The position numbers and the translations under genes were made by a program. Of a stretch of DNA of 64,000 nt, positions 43,368 to 51,902 are shown piece after piece. Source of the stretch: Streptomyces sp. PsTaAH-137 (GTDB lineage Bacteria > Actinomycetota > Actinomycetes > Streptomycetales > Streptomycetaceae); contig NZ_QLLY01000009.1 of NCBI RefSeq assembly GCF_003259365.1, forward strand, positions 294,435-358,434, given 5' to 3'. The stretch's first letter is position 1, and every line of letters starts with the position of its first letter. Under the pieces are notes generated by a model, which saw only the letters and a program-made list of their open reading frames with translations, was not told the origin of the DNA and did not search any database.

Positions 43368-44039
43368 GTGTCCGGACACCACGAGCACGGCGAGCACGCG
43401 CAGCACGACGAGCAGGCGGCCGCCGCGATGTTCGAACCGGCCGGCTGGGACGAGCGGTACGCGGGCCAGGAGCGCTTCTGGAGCGGCGAGCCCAACCCGC
43501 AGCTCGTCGCCGCCGCGGGCGGGCTCACCCCCGGCACCGCGCTGGACGTCGGATGCGGCGAGGGCGGCGACGTCGTCTGGCTGGCCGGACAGGGCTGGCG
43601 CGTCACCGGCGCCGACTTCTCGGCCGAGGGACTCGCGCGCGCCGCCCGGCACACCGAGCAGGCCGGCCTGGCGGAGCGCGTCGACTGGTGGCAGGTCGAC
43701 GCCCGTGCCTTCGACGCGGGGGAGCGGGCGTACGACCTGGTCACCAGCCACTATCTGCACGTCCCCGACGGCGGCATGGTCGAGGTGACCCGTCGCCTCG
43801 CCGGGGCCGTGGCGCCCGGCGGGCTGCTGCTGGTCGTCGGCCACGCCCCGTCGCACGAGTTCACGCAGCTGTCCGAGAGCCACCGCAAGGCGATGTTCCT
43901 GGCGGCGGAGCTGCTGCCCGGTCTGCCGGACGACTTCGAGCCCGTCGTCGTGGAGCAGCGCACCCGCACGCTCAACAGGGACAGTGGTCCGGTGGAGGCC
44001 GAGGACTCGGTCCTGCTGGCGCGGCGCGCGCAGCGCTGA
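43368..44039 (+). CDS. Class I SAM-dependent methyltransferase with His-rich N-terminus
   Basis: 223 residues. The N-terminus SGHHEHGEHAQHDEQ is unusually rich in histidine and could bind metal. The catalytic core has motif I ALDVGCGEGGDVVWLAG, acidic motif II TGADFSAEGL, and LVTSHYLHVPDGG. The fold is like tellurite/thiopurine-type methyltransferases. GTG start with GGGAG upstream. Substrate unknown. Confidence 0.87.
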   Translation: MSGHHEHGEHAQHDEQAAAAMFEPAGWDERYAGQERFWSGEPNPQLVAAAGGLTPGTALDVGCGEGGDVVWLAGQGWRVTGADFSAEGLARAARHTEQAGLAERVDWWQVDARAFDAGERAYDLVTSHYLHVPDGGMVEVTRRLAGAVAPGGLLLVVGHAPSHEFTQLSESHRKAMFLAAELLPGLPDDFEPVVVEQRTRTLNRDSGPVEAEDSVLLARRAQR

Positions 44040-44092
44040 CCAACACACCAGGCCGCCGACAGCGGTGATGCCGCCGCCCGGATGCCCGGCCC

Positions 44093-45418
44093 TCAGCCGA
44101 TGCCCTGCCGGTCGGGCCGGAGCGCGAAGGTCCGGTCGGCGGCATCCGGTACCGACCGCTCCACGCTCCGGATGAGCAGTTCCCGGTGCCGCAGCAACGG
44201 CTCTCGCCGTTCCTCGGGCACGAGCGACAGAAGATCGTCGAACCCGGCGAGCAGCCGCCGCGTGACTTGCGGGGTACCCGCCGCGCACCCCCGGATCTCG
44301 GTGAACGCCAGGTCGACCAGTTCGTCCCAGCTCGGCACCGGCTGCACCAGCCGGACGGCGCCCCGGCGATCCGTGTACCGCAGCGTGTCCAGCGGGCCCC
44401 GTCCCGCGGCGGCGAGGAACTGCACGATCCGGTCGATGGCCTGCACCGCGGTCGTCGGGTCGTTCACGGCTGCGGACAGGGCCCGCAGCGCGACATCGGC
44501 CAGCACGCGCAGACCGAACCCGAGGTCCTGGTGAAAGGCGCGCTCCACGCCCACGAACACGCAGGACCGCAGCTGCCGTCGTGACGGCGCCGCCGCGCCG
44601 TGCACCGAGAACATCACCGTGCCGGGCACCACGAAATCCCCGGTCCGCGGGATCATCCGGAGCACCGCGCCGCGGCGGCGGGCGATCCGCACGAGCCGCG
44701 CGATGTTCACGTCCCGCAGCACTCCTGCCCGGCCCTCGTACGCCACCTGGCCGCTCTCCGGCCCGAGATCGCGGGCGGCACCGTCCCCGTACGGCATCCG
44801 GGCCATGACGCGGAACGCCTCCCAGGCGACCCGGTCGACGACGTGGCCGACCCGCATCATCCGCAGGGTCGAATTCACGTACATGACGAACAGCAGCAGA
44901 CTCAACGCGACCAGCCCCAGGGTGAGAAACGCCTGGAGGAAGGGCACCGTGGTAACGCGCCTCGGGTCCTGCTCGCCGTCGTACGAGGTCAGGACCAGCA
45001 GCGAAAGCAGGAACGTGGCGAGAAAGACGGCGAACGTGAGCTTGGTGATCCGGCTCCGCACGAACAGGCGCACCACCCGAGGGGTGAGCTGACCGCCCGC
45101 CATCTGCACGGCCACCAGCGAGATGCTGAACACGACACCGATGAACGTCATCATCGCGGAACTGATGGTGGTGACGACGGTCTTCACGTCATCGGCGATC
45201 CCCATCAGATCCTTGACCGCGTCGAACTCCCCGCCGTCCTGGAGCGCGGCGACGATCGCCTCGTCGGCCCAGGAAGTCACCCACCACACCAGACACACCA
45301 AGATCATCGCCGCGGTGGGGGTGAACCAGAACGTGTCGCGGAGATGCTCCCGGAGCGGGGACAACGCCCGAGGGCGCCGCACCTTTCTGCGGCTTACGGT
45401 CATCATCCAGTCACTCAT
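44093..45418 (-). CDS. DUF2254-family membrane protein
   Basis: 441 residues. Four membrane helices in the first half (TAAMILVCLVWWVTSW, MMTFIGVVFSISLVAVQMA, FAVFLATFLLSLLVLTSY and LTLGLVALSLLLFVMYVNS), then a large cytoplasmic part with ALSAAVNDPTTAVQAIDRI, a hallmark of DUF2254. Function not known; some authors propose transport. Monocistronic. Confidence 0.88.
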   Translation of the reverse strand: MSDWMMTVSRRKVRRPRALSPLREHLRDTFWFTPTAAMILVCLVWWVTSWADEAIVAALQDGGEFDAVKDLMGIADDVKTVVTTISSAMMTFIGVVFSISLVAVQMAGGQLTPRVVRLFVRSRITKLTFAVFLATFLLSLLVLTSYDGEQDPRRVTTVPFLQAFLTLGLVALSLLLFVMYVNSTLRMMRVGHVVDRVAWEAFRVMARMPYGDGAARDLGPESGQVAYEGRAGVLRDVNIARLVRIARRRGAVLRMIPRTGDFVVPGTVMFSVHGAAAPSRRQLRSCVFVGVERAFHQDLGFGLRVLADVALRALSAAVNDPTTAVQAIDRIVQFLAAAGRGPLDTLRYTDRRGAVRLVQPVPSWDELVDLAFTEIRGCAAGTPQVTRRLLAGFDDLLSLVPEERREPLLRHRELLIRSVERSVPDAADRTFALRPDRQGIG

Positions 45419-45583
45419 GGTGAGACTTTAGGTCCCCGGGCGTCCGTCGAAGCCCGGACCCGCTGGCCGGTCACGGTCTACGAAAGCGGCCTTCCGGTCA
45501 GCGCGACCGGCCGGTCACCGGGCGGCACCCCAGGAGTACGGTCGCCGGGCCGACGAGCACGGCGGTCCACCTGGAGCGCACGG

Positions 45584-46009
45584 TCATCCCAGGGCCCGCG
45601 CCGTCGCCACCACGAACACACCTGTCACCCACGTCCACAGCACCGCCAGCGCCGCATGGCCCGCGGTGCGCAGGCGATCGCCGCGCCAGAGGCGCGGGGA
45701 GAAGTACACGAACTCCATGATCCAGCGCAGGCCCCAGAACAGGGTCTGGGCACAGAGCAGGAATGTCGGGAGGGGAGCGCCGGTGAGCAGGTCCGGGGCG
45801 AAGGCGAGCGGGAGGACGCCGAGCAGAGTGCAGGTCAGGCCGATGAAGAACAGGTGCGCGTAGGAGACCTGACGGGTCAGCAGGCTGCTGGCGCGAAGGT
45901 CGCCGGGCCAGTCGAGCACGAGGGGCAGTACGGCGTGCACCAGCCCCATGACGATCAGGGCGAGGCCGACGAGGCGCAACTGGCCCGGGAGGGTGAGCAG
46001 CTGGGTCAC
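45584..46009 (-). CDS. Four-helix membrane protein (last gene of the BtaA-like operon)
   Basis: 141 residues, GTG start overlapping the methyltransferase stop (GTGA). Hydrophobic segments: LRLVGLALIVMGLVHAVLPL, SYAHLFFIGLTCTLLGVLPL, TFLLCAQTLFWGLRWIME and AALAVLWTWVTGVFVVATA. The central FWGLRW and VYFSPRLW are notable. No family named with confidence. Operon position suggests a role with the lipid-like pathway, possibly an integral membrane partner. Confidence 0.75.
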   Translation of the reverse strand: MTQLLTLPGQLRLVGLALIVMGLVHAVLPLVLDWPGDLRASSLLTRQVSYAHLFFIGLTCTLLGVLPLAFAPDLLTGAPLPTFLLCAQTLFWGLRWIMEFVYFSPRLWRGDRLRTAGHAALAVLWTWVTGVFVVATARALG

Positions 46010-46755
46010 GGCCGGTCCTTCGTGAAGGCGAACGCCGTGATCAGGTGGGCGACGCGGCGTTCGGCCCGGTGCCGCAGTCCGGCGTGGGCGGCGAGCCGCA
46101 GCCATTCCGCGCGGGGCAGGAAGTGCCAGGCGCCGGGACCGAAGGCGGCTGTGTTGGGTATGTCCCTGAGGTGTTCGGCGAGGAGGAGCGTGCCGCCCGG
46201 CCGCAGGAGGCGGGTGCATTCCGCGAAGAGGTGTTCCCGGTCCCGGGCGCGACGCAGTTCGTGTGCGGCGAAGACCAGCAGGACGGCGTCGGCGTCGGCG
46301 GAGGGGGCCGGAAGCGCGTCGTGGCGGCCGGGCACGGCATGGGCGGGTGGCGGGACGCGGCGCCGGGCGCGGCGGATGGAGCCCTCGTCGGTCAGGGCCG
46401 GGTCGTACAGGTCGATGGCGGTGCGCCGCGCGGTGGGCCAGCGTGCGGCGAGCGGAGCGCTCACCTCGTCGAGGCCGGTGCTCACGACGACGTAGGCGGA
46501 CGGGACGGTGGGCAGAAGCGCCGCCAGCCAGTCGTAGTCGTACAGCTCGGAGCGGTCGTAGACGTACCAGCTCGCCGCGGTGGCGGTGCCGAGGAGCGCG
46601 AGGGCCGCGGCGGATCCGGTCCGGGCGAGGCTGCGCAGGGGGCGGGGCAGACGGCGGGCGACGGCGGCCGCGGCTGCGGCCACGGTGAGCCCGGCCGCGT
46701 ACTGCGGCCAGTTGTAGGCGACGACGTCGCGGACGCCGGAGTGTCGCGCGGTCAT
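46006..46755 (-). CDS. Membrane-anchored class I SAM-dependent methyltransferase
   Basis: 249 residues. An N-terminal hydrophobic region (YAAGLTVAAAAAAVARRL and SAAALALLGTATAASWYV) anchors a catalytic domain: VVSTGLDEVSAPLAARWP in the SAM strand, AIDLYDPAL, DAVLLVFAAHELR, LRPGGTLLLAEHLRD and HRAERRVAHLITAF. Coupled by 4-bp overlaps to DUF2071 upstream and the membrane protein downstream. In a BtaA-type pathway an N-methyltransferase (BtaB role) would be expected; this is the operon's only candidate. Confidence 0.8.
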   Translation of the reverse strand: MTARHSGVRDVVAYNWPQYAAGLTVAAAAAAVARRLPRPLRSLARTGSAAALALLGTATAASWYVYDRSELYDYDWLAALLPTVPSAYVVVSTGLDEVSAPLAARWPTARRTAIDLYDPALTDEGSIRRARRRVPPPAHAVPGRHDALPAPSADADAVLLVFAAHELRRARDREHLFAECTRLLRPGGTLLLAEHLRDIPNTAAFGPGAWHFLPRAEWLRLAAHAGLRHRAERRVAHLITAFAFTKDRP

Positions 46756-47534
46756 CTCGCACCGCCGTTCTCGCCGCGGCGCACGCCGCGTTCCCAGCCG
46801 TAGTCGACATGGGCGACGTGGAACGCGTTGGCCAGGACGGGCCGGGTGCGGGCGAGCGGACCGTGGTCGAAGAAGGTCAGCCGGTCGACGTCCACGCGGA
46901 CGGGCCGCGGGTCCCACTGGGTGCGGAACGCCTTCACGACGATCACGGAGCGGGTCTGCGGTTCCCACTCGAAGGTGTAGGGGAGCGGTCCGGCGAAGCG
47001 GCGGGCGGCGTGTTCGTCCGCGAACGGGCTCTGCGGCGGCAGGGGCGCCGGGCCGCCGCGCAGGTCGGCGCGGACCGTGAGATCGGCGTGCCCGTCGGCG
47101 CTGTCGACCCGGAACTCCAGGGTGCCGTCCGTGACGTCTGAAGCGATGCGCGCGAGCCGGTAGTTGTACCGGGTGAACAGGTTGCCGCCGAACCGCATGA
47201 GACGGGTGTCGGTGTCGCTGCGCAGGATGCGCAGTCCGCGCATGGTCCGCCCGCCGGGGGTCGGGAAGCGGGTGAAGACGCGGTAGCCGGTCAGCAGGAA
47301 GTCGCGGCCGAACCGGGCGGGCAGAGCGGCCGGCCGCAGGGCCCGCGTGTCGACGAGCGCGGCGGCGACGAAGCCGTACAGCGGCTCGTGCGGTCCCGCG
47401 CGGTAGGTGTCGAGTTCCAGGGCGGGCGGCACGAGCGGACGCAGCATCTCGGCGGGCAGGGCGTACGTCAGGACGAGCGAGTGCGCGAAGTGCGTCCGCA
47501 TCGCCATGGGGTGACGCTGTATCAGGTGGCGCAC
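46752..47534 (-). CDS. DUF2071-family protein
   Basis: 260 residues. The GTG at 47534 is selected because GGAGG lies 8 bases upstream; it overlaps the stop of the BtaA-like gene by 13 bp. An internal ATG at 47507 is possible. The family pattern appears in VPPALELDTYRAGPHEPLYG, FPTPGGRTMRGLRI and YNYRLARIASDVTDG. DUF2071 is related to acetoacetate-decarboxylase-like/YqjF folds; biochemical role is unknown. Confidence 0.8.
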   Translation of the reverse strand: MRHLIQRHPMAMRTHFAHSLVLTYALPAEMLRPLVPPALELDTYRAGPHEPLYGFVAAALVDTRALRPAALPARFGRDFLLTGYRVFTRFPTPGGRTMRGLRILRSDTDTRLMRFGGNLFTRYNYRLARIASDVTDGTLEFRVDSADGHADLTVRADLRGGPAPLPPQSPFADEHAARRFAGPLPYTFEWEPQTRSVIVVKAFRTQWDPRPVRVDVDRLTFFDHGPLARTRPVLANAFHVAHVDYGWERGVRRGENGGAR

Positions 47535-48463
47535 GGTTCGATCCTCCGGTCCTCGGTTCCGGCCGGGTCCGCGCCCAGGCGGACGACGCGGACGACACCC
47601 CACAACGCGGAACGGTCCCGGGCCGCCCAGCCCGCGCCGGCCGGCCCGGGTTCGCGAAAGCTGCGCAGGACGACGACGCCGCCGGGGCGCACGGCGTGCC
47701 GCACGGCGGTGCGCAGGCGGCGGGCGAAGGCGGGGCCCGGCCCGTCGAGCACGTTGGAGAGCGTCACGCCGTCGAAGCTGCCGCGGGGCGCCCGCTCCAT
47801 GACATCCACGACATCGCCCTCGACGAGGCGGACATCCGGCGCCAACAGCGGTCCGGAGTCCGGGAGTTCGGCACCGGCCAGCAGTCGCCACAGCCAGGGA
47901 TTCCGGGCGTTGGGGTGGCCGGTGACGGTCCGCTCCAGACGCCGCCGGAGCACGGCGTCGAAACGGGGCGGGACCACCGCGGCGAACGACGGACGCACCG
48001 TCACCGCGAGCGCCCCGCTCGGCCGCAGCGCGAGCCGCATCAGGCGACGCAGCCCAGGGGTGTCCAGATCCGCGCGCCAGCGCCGTACCTGTTCCGCCGG
48101 ATCGTCGAGGGTCAGGAAAGCGTGCAGGGCGGGCTCGCGCCAGGCCGGAAGCAGGTCCCCGGCCGCGCCGCGCCCCCACCGCATCAGCCGCTCGGCGGAG
48201 CCCTCCACGGTCTCGCCTCCGCCGAGTCGGGTTCGCGCGTAGGCGAGTTGTACGGGATTGAGGTCCACGGCCGTCACATCGTGGCCGGCGCGGTGCAGTG
48301 CGGCGGCGGTGTCGCCCGCGGAGGCGATGCACAGCACCCGCGCGCCGGACGCGGGCAGGACGCCGAGCTCGATGCCGTGGTCCTCGTACATCCGCCCGAA
48401 CAGCAGACGGGGCCCGCCGGTTCCGCCGGTGATCCGGCCCCGTGCCCAGGGAGTGCCGCTCAC
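47522..48463 (-). CDS. BtaA-like SAM:diacylglycerol 3-amino-3-carboxypropyltransferase family (DUF3419)
   Basis: 313 residues. The characteristic beginning LLFGRMYEDHGIELG, then the SAM strand VLCIASAGDTAAALHRAGHD, AVDLNPVQLAYARTRL and the terminal FDGVTLSNVLDGPG match BtaA/DUF3419. BtaA transfers the aminocarboxypropyl group of SAM to diacylglycerol in betaine lipid synthesis. It is shorter than typical BtaA (about 400), so the substrate may differ. GTG overlaps the upstream DoxX-like stop (GTGA). Key gene of the operon. Confidence 0.85.
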   Translation of the reverse strand: MSGTPWARGRITGGTGGPRLLFGRMYEDHGIELGVLPASGARVLCIASAGDTAAALHRAGHDVTAVDLNPVQLAYARTRLGGGETVEGSAERLMRWGRGAAGDLLPAWREPALHAFLTLDDPAEQVRRWRADLDTPGLRRLMRLALRPSGALAVTVRPSFAAVVPPRFDAVLRRRLERTVTGHPNARNPWLWRLLAGAELPDSGPLLAPDVRLVEGDVVDVMERAPRGSFDGVTLSNVLDGPGPAFARRLRTAVRHAVRPGGVVVLRSFREPGPAGAGWAARDRSALWGVVRVVRLGADPAGTEDRRIEPCAT

Positions 48464-48906
48464 CGGCCCACCGCCCGGGCGGAGTTCCACGTCACCGTCC
48501 AGATGAGGGCGACGAACGCCAGGTTCTGCGTGAGGAGCCGCCCTGGCTCCTCGATCTGCCCGGGGCTGAAGAGCAGCCCTCCGGCGTTGAACCCCACGAT
48601 GAGAACCGTCTGGACCACAGCGGCGCCGCGCGCCCACCGCCCGGTGAGCACCCAGACCCCGATCGCCACCTCGGCGAGCCCGATGGCCACCAGCGCCGCT
48701 GTCAGCGCCCAGCCGGGAAGGAAGGGGACATCGGCGACGATGGCCCGCTGGTCCGCCCGCCCCGGCCAGATCTTGCACCAGAAGCCCTCGTAGAACCACA
48801 CAAGGGCGATGGCGGAGCGCGCCACCGCACCGTGCCACGTCTTCACCGCAGGCCCGGCGCGCCGGACGGCGTACGGGTCGGCTTCGGCCAGAAGGTTCAT
48901 GCGCAT
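48460..48906 (-). CDS. DoxX-like membrane protein (first gene of the BtaA-like operon)
   Basis: About 148 residues. Membrane helices: SAIALVWFYEGFWCKIWPG (about 28-46), ALTAALVAIGLAEVAIGVWV, GAAVVQTVLIVGFNAGGLLF and LAFVALIWTVTW. The Phe-Tyr-Glu-Gly-Phe pattern after helix 1 resembles DoxX_3-type proteins. Start taken at the ATG 48906; a TTG at 48948 would add 14 residues. Its stop overlaps the next gene, making it first of five coupled genes. Confidence 0.75.
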   Translation of the reverse strand: MRMNLLAEADPYAVRRAGPAVKTWHGAVARSAIALVWFYEGFWCKIWPGRADQRAIVADVPFLPGWALTAALVAIGLAEVAIGVWVLTGRWARGAAVVQTVLIVGFNAGGLLFSPGQIEEPGRLLTQNLAFVALIWTVTWNSARAVGR

Positions 48907-48983
48907 CGCACCGATCTCGTAGGTCCGTTGCTCCGGCGACTCGCTCAACTCGCAGAATTGAACGTGTTCAAGAAGAGCGTACT

Positions 48984-49595
48984 CTACGGATTCGACAGTG
49001 AGATCGGGGCCGTGGCGGAGTTGGGGAGGTTCACCTCCAGCACGACCGCGGTGCCGGCCACGGTCCGGTCCTCGTGCATGGTGATGTGCTGGCCGGTCTC
49101 GACACGCGTCCAGTCAGCGGGAGTGAGCGGAACGAGGCGCACGATGCCCCGGCCGCCGGGCTCCAGCAGGGGCACGTCCTCGACCCAGAGCGCTGCGATG
49201 CTCACCGCGGGACCCCCGCTCGGCGACAGGTTCCCGATGTCCCACATGGGACGCAGGACACCGTGAGCGGAGATGGGCGTCCTGCGTCGTGCCTCGGTGG
49301 CGGGACGGAGGGTCAGGTCCGCTCGGATCATGCCGTTGCGGATCTCGGAACACCGCCAGTGGCACCAAGCCGCACTCCGAGGGAAGTGAAGTTGCTCAGC
49401 GGCCTCGGCAAGCTGCTCCCAGAACACCAAGGGCTGCGGCGGCCCGTCACCGAGCTCCTCCAGCAGGGTCAGCGCGATCTGCCATTCGTCGTGGGCGAGA
49501 TGGTCCCAGATGTCTCGCACTGAGATCTGGTTCTCGGTAGCGGCGTCTTCCGGGACGAGGAGGGAAGCCGATTCGAGCAGCTCAGTGACGTCCAT
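48984..49595 (-). CDS. Protein with EF-Tu domain III-like C-terminus
   Basis: 203 residues. The N-terminal about 100 residues are helical (ISVRDIWDHLAHDEWQIALT, QLAEAAEQLHFPRSAAW). The C-terminal about 100 resemble EF-Tu domain III: RADLTLRPATEARRRTPISA, then GVLRPMWDIG, EPGGRGIVRLVPLTPADW and HITMHEDRTVAGTAVVLEV (compare the terminal strand of EF-Tu). No G domain is present, so not a GTPase. The ATG at 49595 is internal to a longer frame. Role unknown. Confidence 0.65.
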   Translation of the reverse strand: MDVTELLESASLLVPEDAATENQISVRDIWDHLAHDEWQIALTLLEELGDGPPQPLVFWEQLAEAAEQLHFPRSAAWCHWRCSEIRNGMIRADLTLRPATEARRRTPISAHGVLRPMWDIGNLSPSGGPAVSIAALWVEDVPLLEPGGRGIVRLVPLTPADWTRVETGQHITMHEDRTVAGTAVVLEVNLPNSATAPISLSNP

Positions 49596-49693
49596 GCGGT
49601 CATTGTCGAGCACGTTGTCAGGCTGGGGCGCTCCGTGCCGGCGGATCCGTCTTGAGGCGATCAACGACCCTCATCGCAGACGGGAATGGCGTT

Positions 49694-50152
49694 CTAGCGT
49701 GCGGCAGCCTGGTGCCACATGTGGACGGTCGGGTGGGTGGCGGGTTGTGGGGTGGTGTCGGTGACTTGGCCGTGGATGTCGCGAGCGTCGTGGAAGGTGA
49801 AGGTGGCGAACACGTAGGCGTGCCCGTTCGGGAGTTCGGTACTGCCGCTCGGCAGGGCGACATCGAGGGTGCCGTGCAGGGCGCCCTTGTGGGGTGCGCT
49901 CACCCGTACCCGGTAGATGGCCCAGTCGAGTTCGTTGATTCGGCGGGGCGCCTCGCTGCTGAGGACGGTGGCGGTGAAGACGTCGTCGGCGATGCTGGTG
50001 ACCTCGCGGGCATCGTCAGGGTCGTACGTGGTCAGCGCCTCCGGAGACGTAGAGGGGGCGGTCCACTGCTGGTATCCGCACCAGCCCACGCCGGTGAGGG
50101 TGGTGGCCAGGGCGAGGGCGCCGCCGAGGACGGCGATTCTGGTGCGGGTCAT
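49694..50152 (-). CDS. Membrane-anchored or exported protein of unknown function
   Basis: 152 residues beginning MTRTRIAVLGGALALATTLT, a hydrophobic N-terminal segment followed by GVGWCGYQQW, with no clean lipobox. The remainder is soluble and contains DDVFTATVLSSEAPRR and LHGTLDVALPSG. A GTG at 50170 is an alternative start. Downstream of the transporter at 50181 with about 28 bp spacing. Confidence 0.6.
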   Translation of the reverse strand: MTRTRIAVLGGALALATTLTGVGWCGYQQWTAPSTSPEALTTYDPDDAREVTSIADDVFTATVLSSEAPRRINELDWAIYRVRVSAPHKGALHGTLDVALPSGSTELPNGHAYVFATFTFHDARDIHGQVTDTTPQPATHPTVHMWHQAAAR

Positions 50153-50180
50153 TCGCTCATCGTCGAGCACAGGTCCCGGG

Positions 50181-51761
50181 TCAGAGGCCGACGATGAGCT
50201 GGATGCAGACGATCTTCACGAGGATGGCGAGGGCGAACAGGGTGGAGTATCCGGCGTTGATGCGGCTGTCGGTGGCCCGGCCGTTGGCGTAGGCGAGGAT
50301 CGCTGGATTGCCGACGTAACCGGCCAGCAGCCCCATGGTGCGCTCCCGGCTCTGGCCGAGGAGGCGGGCGATGAGGATCATCAGGGAGTAGCTGACGACG
50401 GCGCCGATGGCGAGGACCGCGAGGAGTTTCAGCCCGAAGAGGGAGAAGGCGTTCTGCCGGAAGGAGTATCCGGAGGTGAGGCCGACGACCGCGAGGAAGA
50501 GCAACAGGCCGATCTGCCGCAGGGTGAGATTGGCGCGGGTGGGCAGCGTCCATACGAGGGGCCCGGTGCGGCGGCGCCAGCCGAGGATCATGCCCATCAC
50601 GAGCGGTCCGGCGCCGGTGCCGAGGGCCAGTGTGGTGCTGCCGAGGGTCAGCGAGGGGATACCGATGAGGAAGCCGAGGGCGAGGCCGAGGCCGAGGCTG
50701 ACGGCGTTGACCTCGCTGACCTTGGTCTCGGTGTCGCCGAGGTAGGTGCTGACGGCGGCGGAGTGCTCGCGGGGCATGACCACCCGGAGCCGGTCGTCGA
50801 GTTGGAGGACGAGATCGTCCTGGGCCAGCATGTCGAAGTCGCCGCGCCGGACCCGGCTGACGAGGGCGCCGTAGCGCTCCTCCAGGCCCAGTTCGGCGAC
50901 GGTGTGGCCGGCGAGGGCAGGATCCGTGAGCAGGATGCGGCGGTAGTCGACCGTGTGACGGTCCTCAAGGAGATCGTGGGCGGCGGGAACGCCGAGATAC
51001 GCGGCGGCGGCTTCAACATCGTCCTTGCCGCCGACCAGGACGACCTGGTCGCCCGGCGCCAGCCCATCGAGGGTGTGGGCGACGACGGTCTCGCCGCCCG
51101 TGGGACGGAATTCGGTCGCCATGATGCGTCCGCCGTTGACTCCCGGTACCTCGGCCCAGCGGGCGGAGCCGGTCACCTGCACCGTTCGGTAGACCAGTTT
51201 CGACGGGAGCCCGGAGTCGGGATCGCGACGGGCCTTCCATGTGCGACGGGCGGCGATCGCCGCGACGAAGACGATGGTGATGACCACGGCCAAGGGGTAG
51301 CCGATGGCATAGCCGACCGCCGGCTGGGCAGGGTCGTCGGAGGCGGCCTGGGCCGCGGCGAGACCGGGAGTCGTGGTTCCGATGCCGGCGTAACCGCCGG
51401 CGAGGAAGGGACCGCTGATCCCGAAGCCCTGATGGCCGACGAGTCCGACGACAACCGCGGTGAGGGCGAGGGCCACGATCGCGCCCGCCATCACCGCGAG
51501 CTGGCCGCGCAGTTCGCGGAAGAACGCCGGGCCCGACTCGAGGCCGACCGTGTAGACGTACAGGGCGAGTCCGAGGGCGGAGATGCCCGCAGGGACGGCC
51601 GGGCCGATGTCCGGATCGAGCGCACCGACGAAGAGCCCCACGAACAGCACCCCCGCCGCGCCCAGCTTCACCGGCCCGAACCGGACCATTCCGAGCAGCG
51701 CCCCCACCGTGATCACGGCGAAGACGGTCACCCACGGATTGTCCGCGAAGAACTGCCACAC
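50181..51761 (-). CDS. AspT/YidE-type antiporter with TrkA-C domains
   Basis: 526 residues. About five N-terminal helices, two cytoplasmic TrkA-C-like domains (residues about 200-350, VNGGRIMATEFRPTGGETVV, AGHTVAELGLEERYGALVSR), then four or five C-terminal helices with GLLAGYVGNPAILAYANGR. The family includes the aspartate-alanine exchanger AspT. The GTG at 51761 (VWQFFADNPW) is chosen for GGGAAGGG upstream; an ATG at 51809 is also possible. Substrate unknown. Confidence 0.85.
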   Translation of the reverse strand: MWQFFADNPWVTVFAVITVGALLGMVRFGPVKLGAAGVLFVGLFVGALDPDIGPAVPAGISALGLALYVYTVGLESGPAFFRELRGQLAVMAGAIVALALTAVVVGLVGHQGFGISGPFLAGGYAGIGTTTPGLAAAQAASDDPAQPAVGYAIGYPLAVVITIVFVAAIAARRTWKARRDPDSGLPSKLVYRTVQVTGSARWAEVPGVNGGRIMATEFRPTGGETVVAHTLDGLAPGDQVVLVGGKDDVEAAAAYLGVPAAHDLLEDRHTVDYRRILLTDPALAGHTVAELGLEERYGALVSRVRRGDFDMLAQDDLVLQLDDRLRVVMPREHSAAVSTYLGDTETKVSEVNAVSLGLGLALGFLIGIPSLTLGSTTLALGTGAGPLVMGMILGWRRRTGPLVWTLPTRANLTLRQIGLLLFLAVVGLTSGYSFRQNAFSLFGLKLLAVLAIGAVVSYSLMILIARLLGQSRERTMGLLAGYVGNPAILAYANGRATDSRINAGYSTLFALAILVKIVCIQLIVGL

Positions 51762-51902
51762 GGCCGCGCCCTTCCCCTGCTGCGAAGCACAAGTGCCTGA
51801 CCGGCTCATGATCTTCCAGACCGGGAAGGGCCGCCATTCGGCGCCGTCCGGGCCGGACGGAGGAGGAGCGCCCGTCGAGGGTGAGGGCCGGCCGCTGTGC
51901 CC

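Noticed and set aside
45506..45520. GACCGGCCGGTC palindrome upstream of the DUF2254 gene
   Set aside because: A self-complementary GC-rich 12-mer is easily found by chance in this genome and no regulator is nearby.
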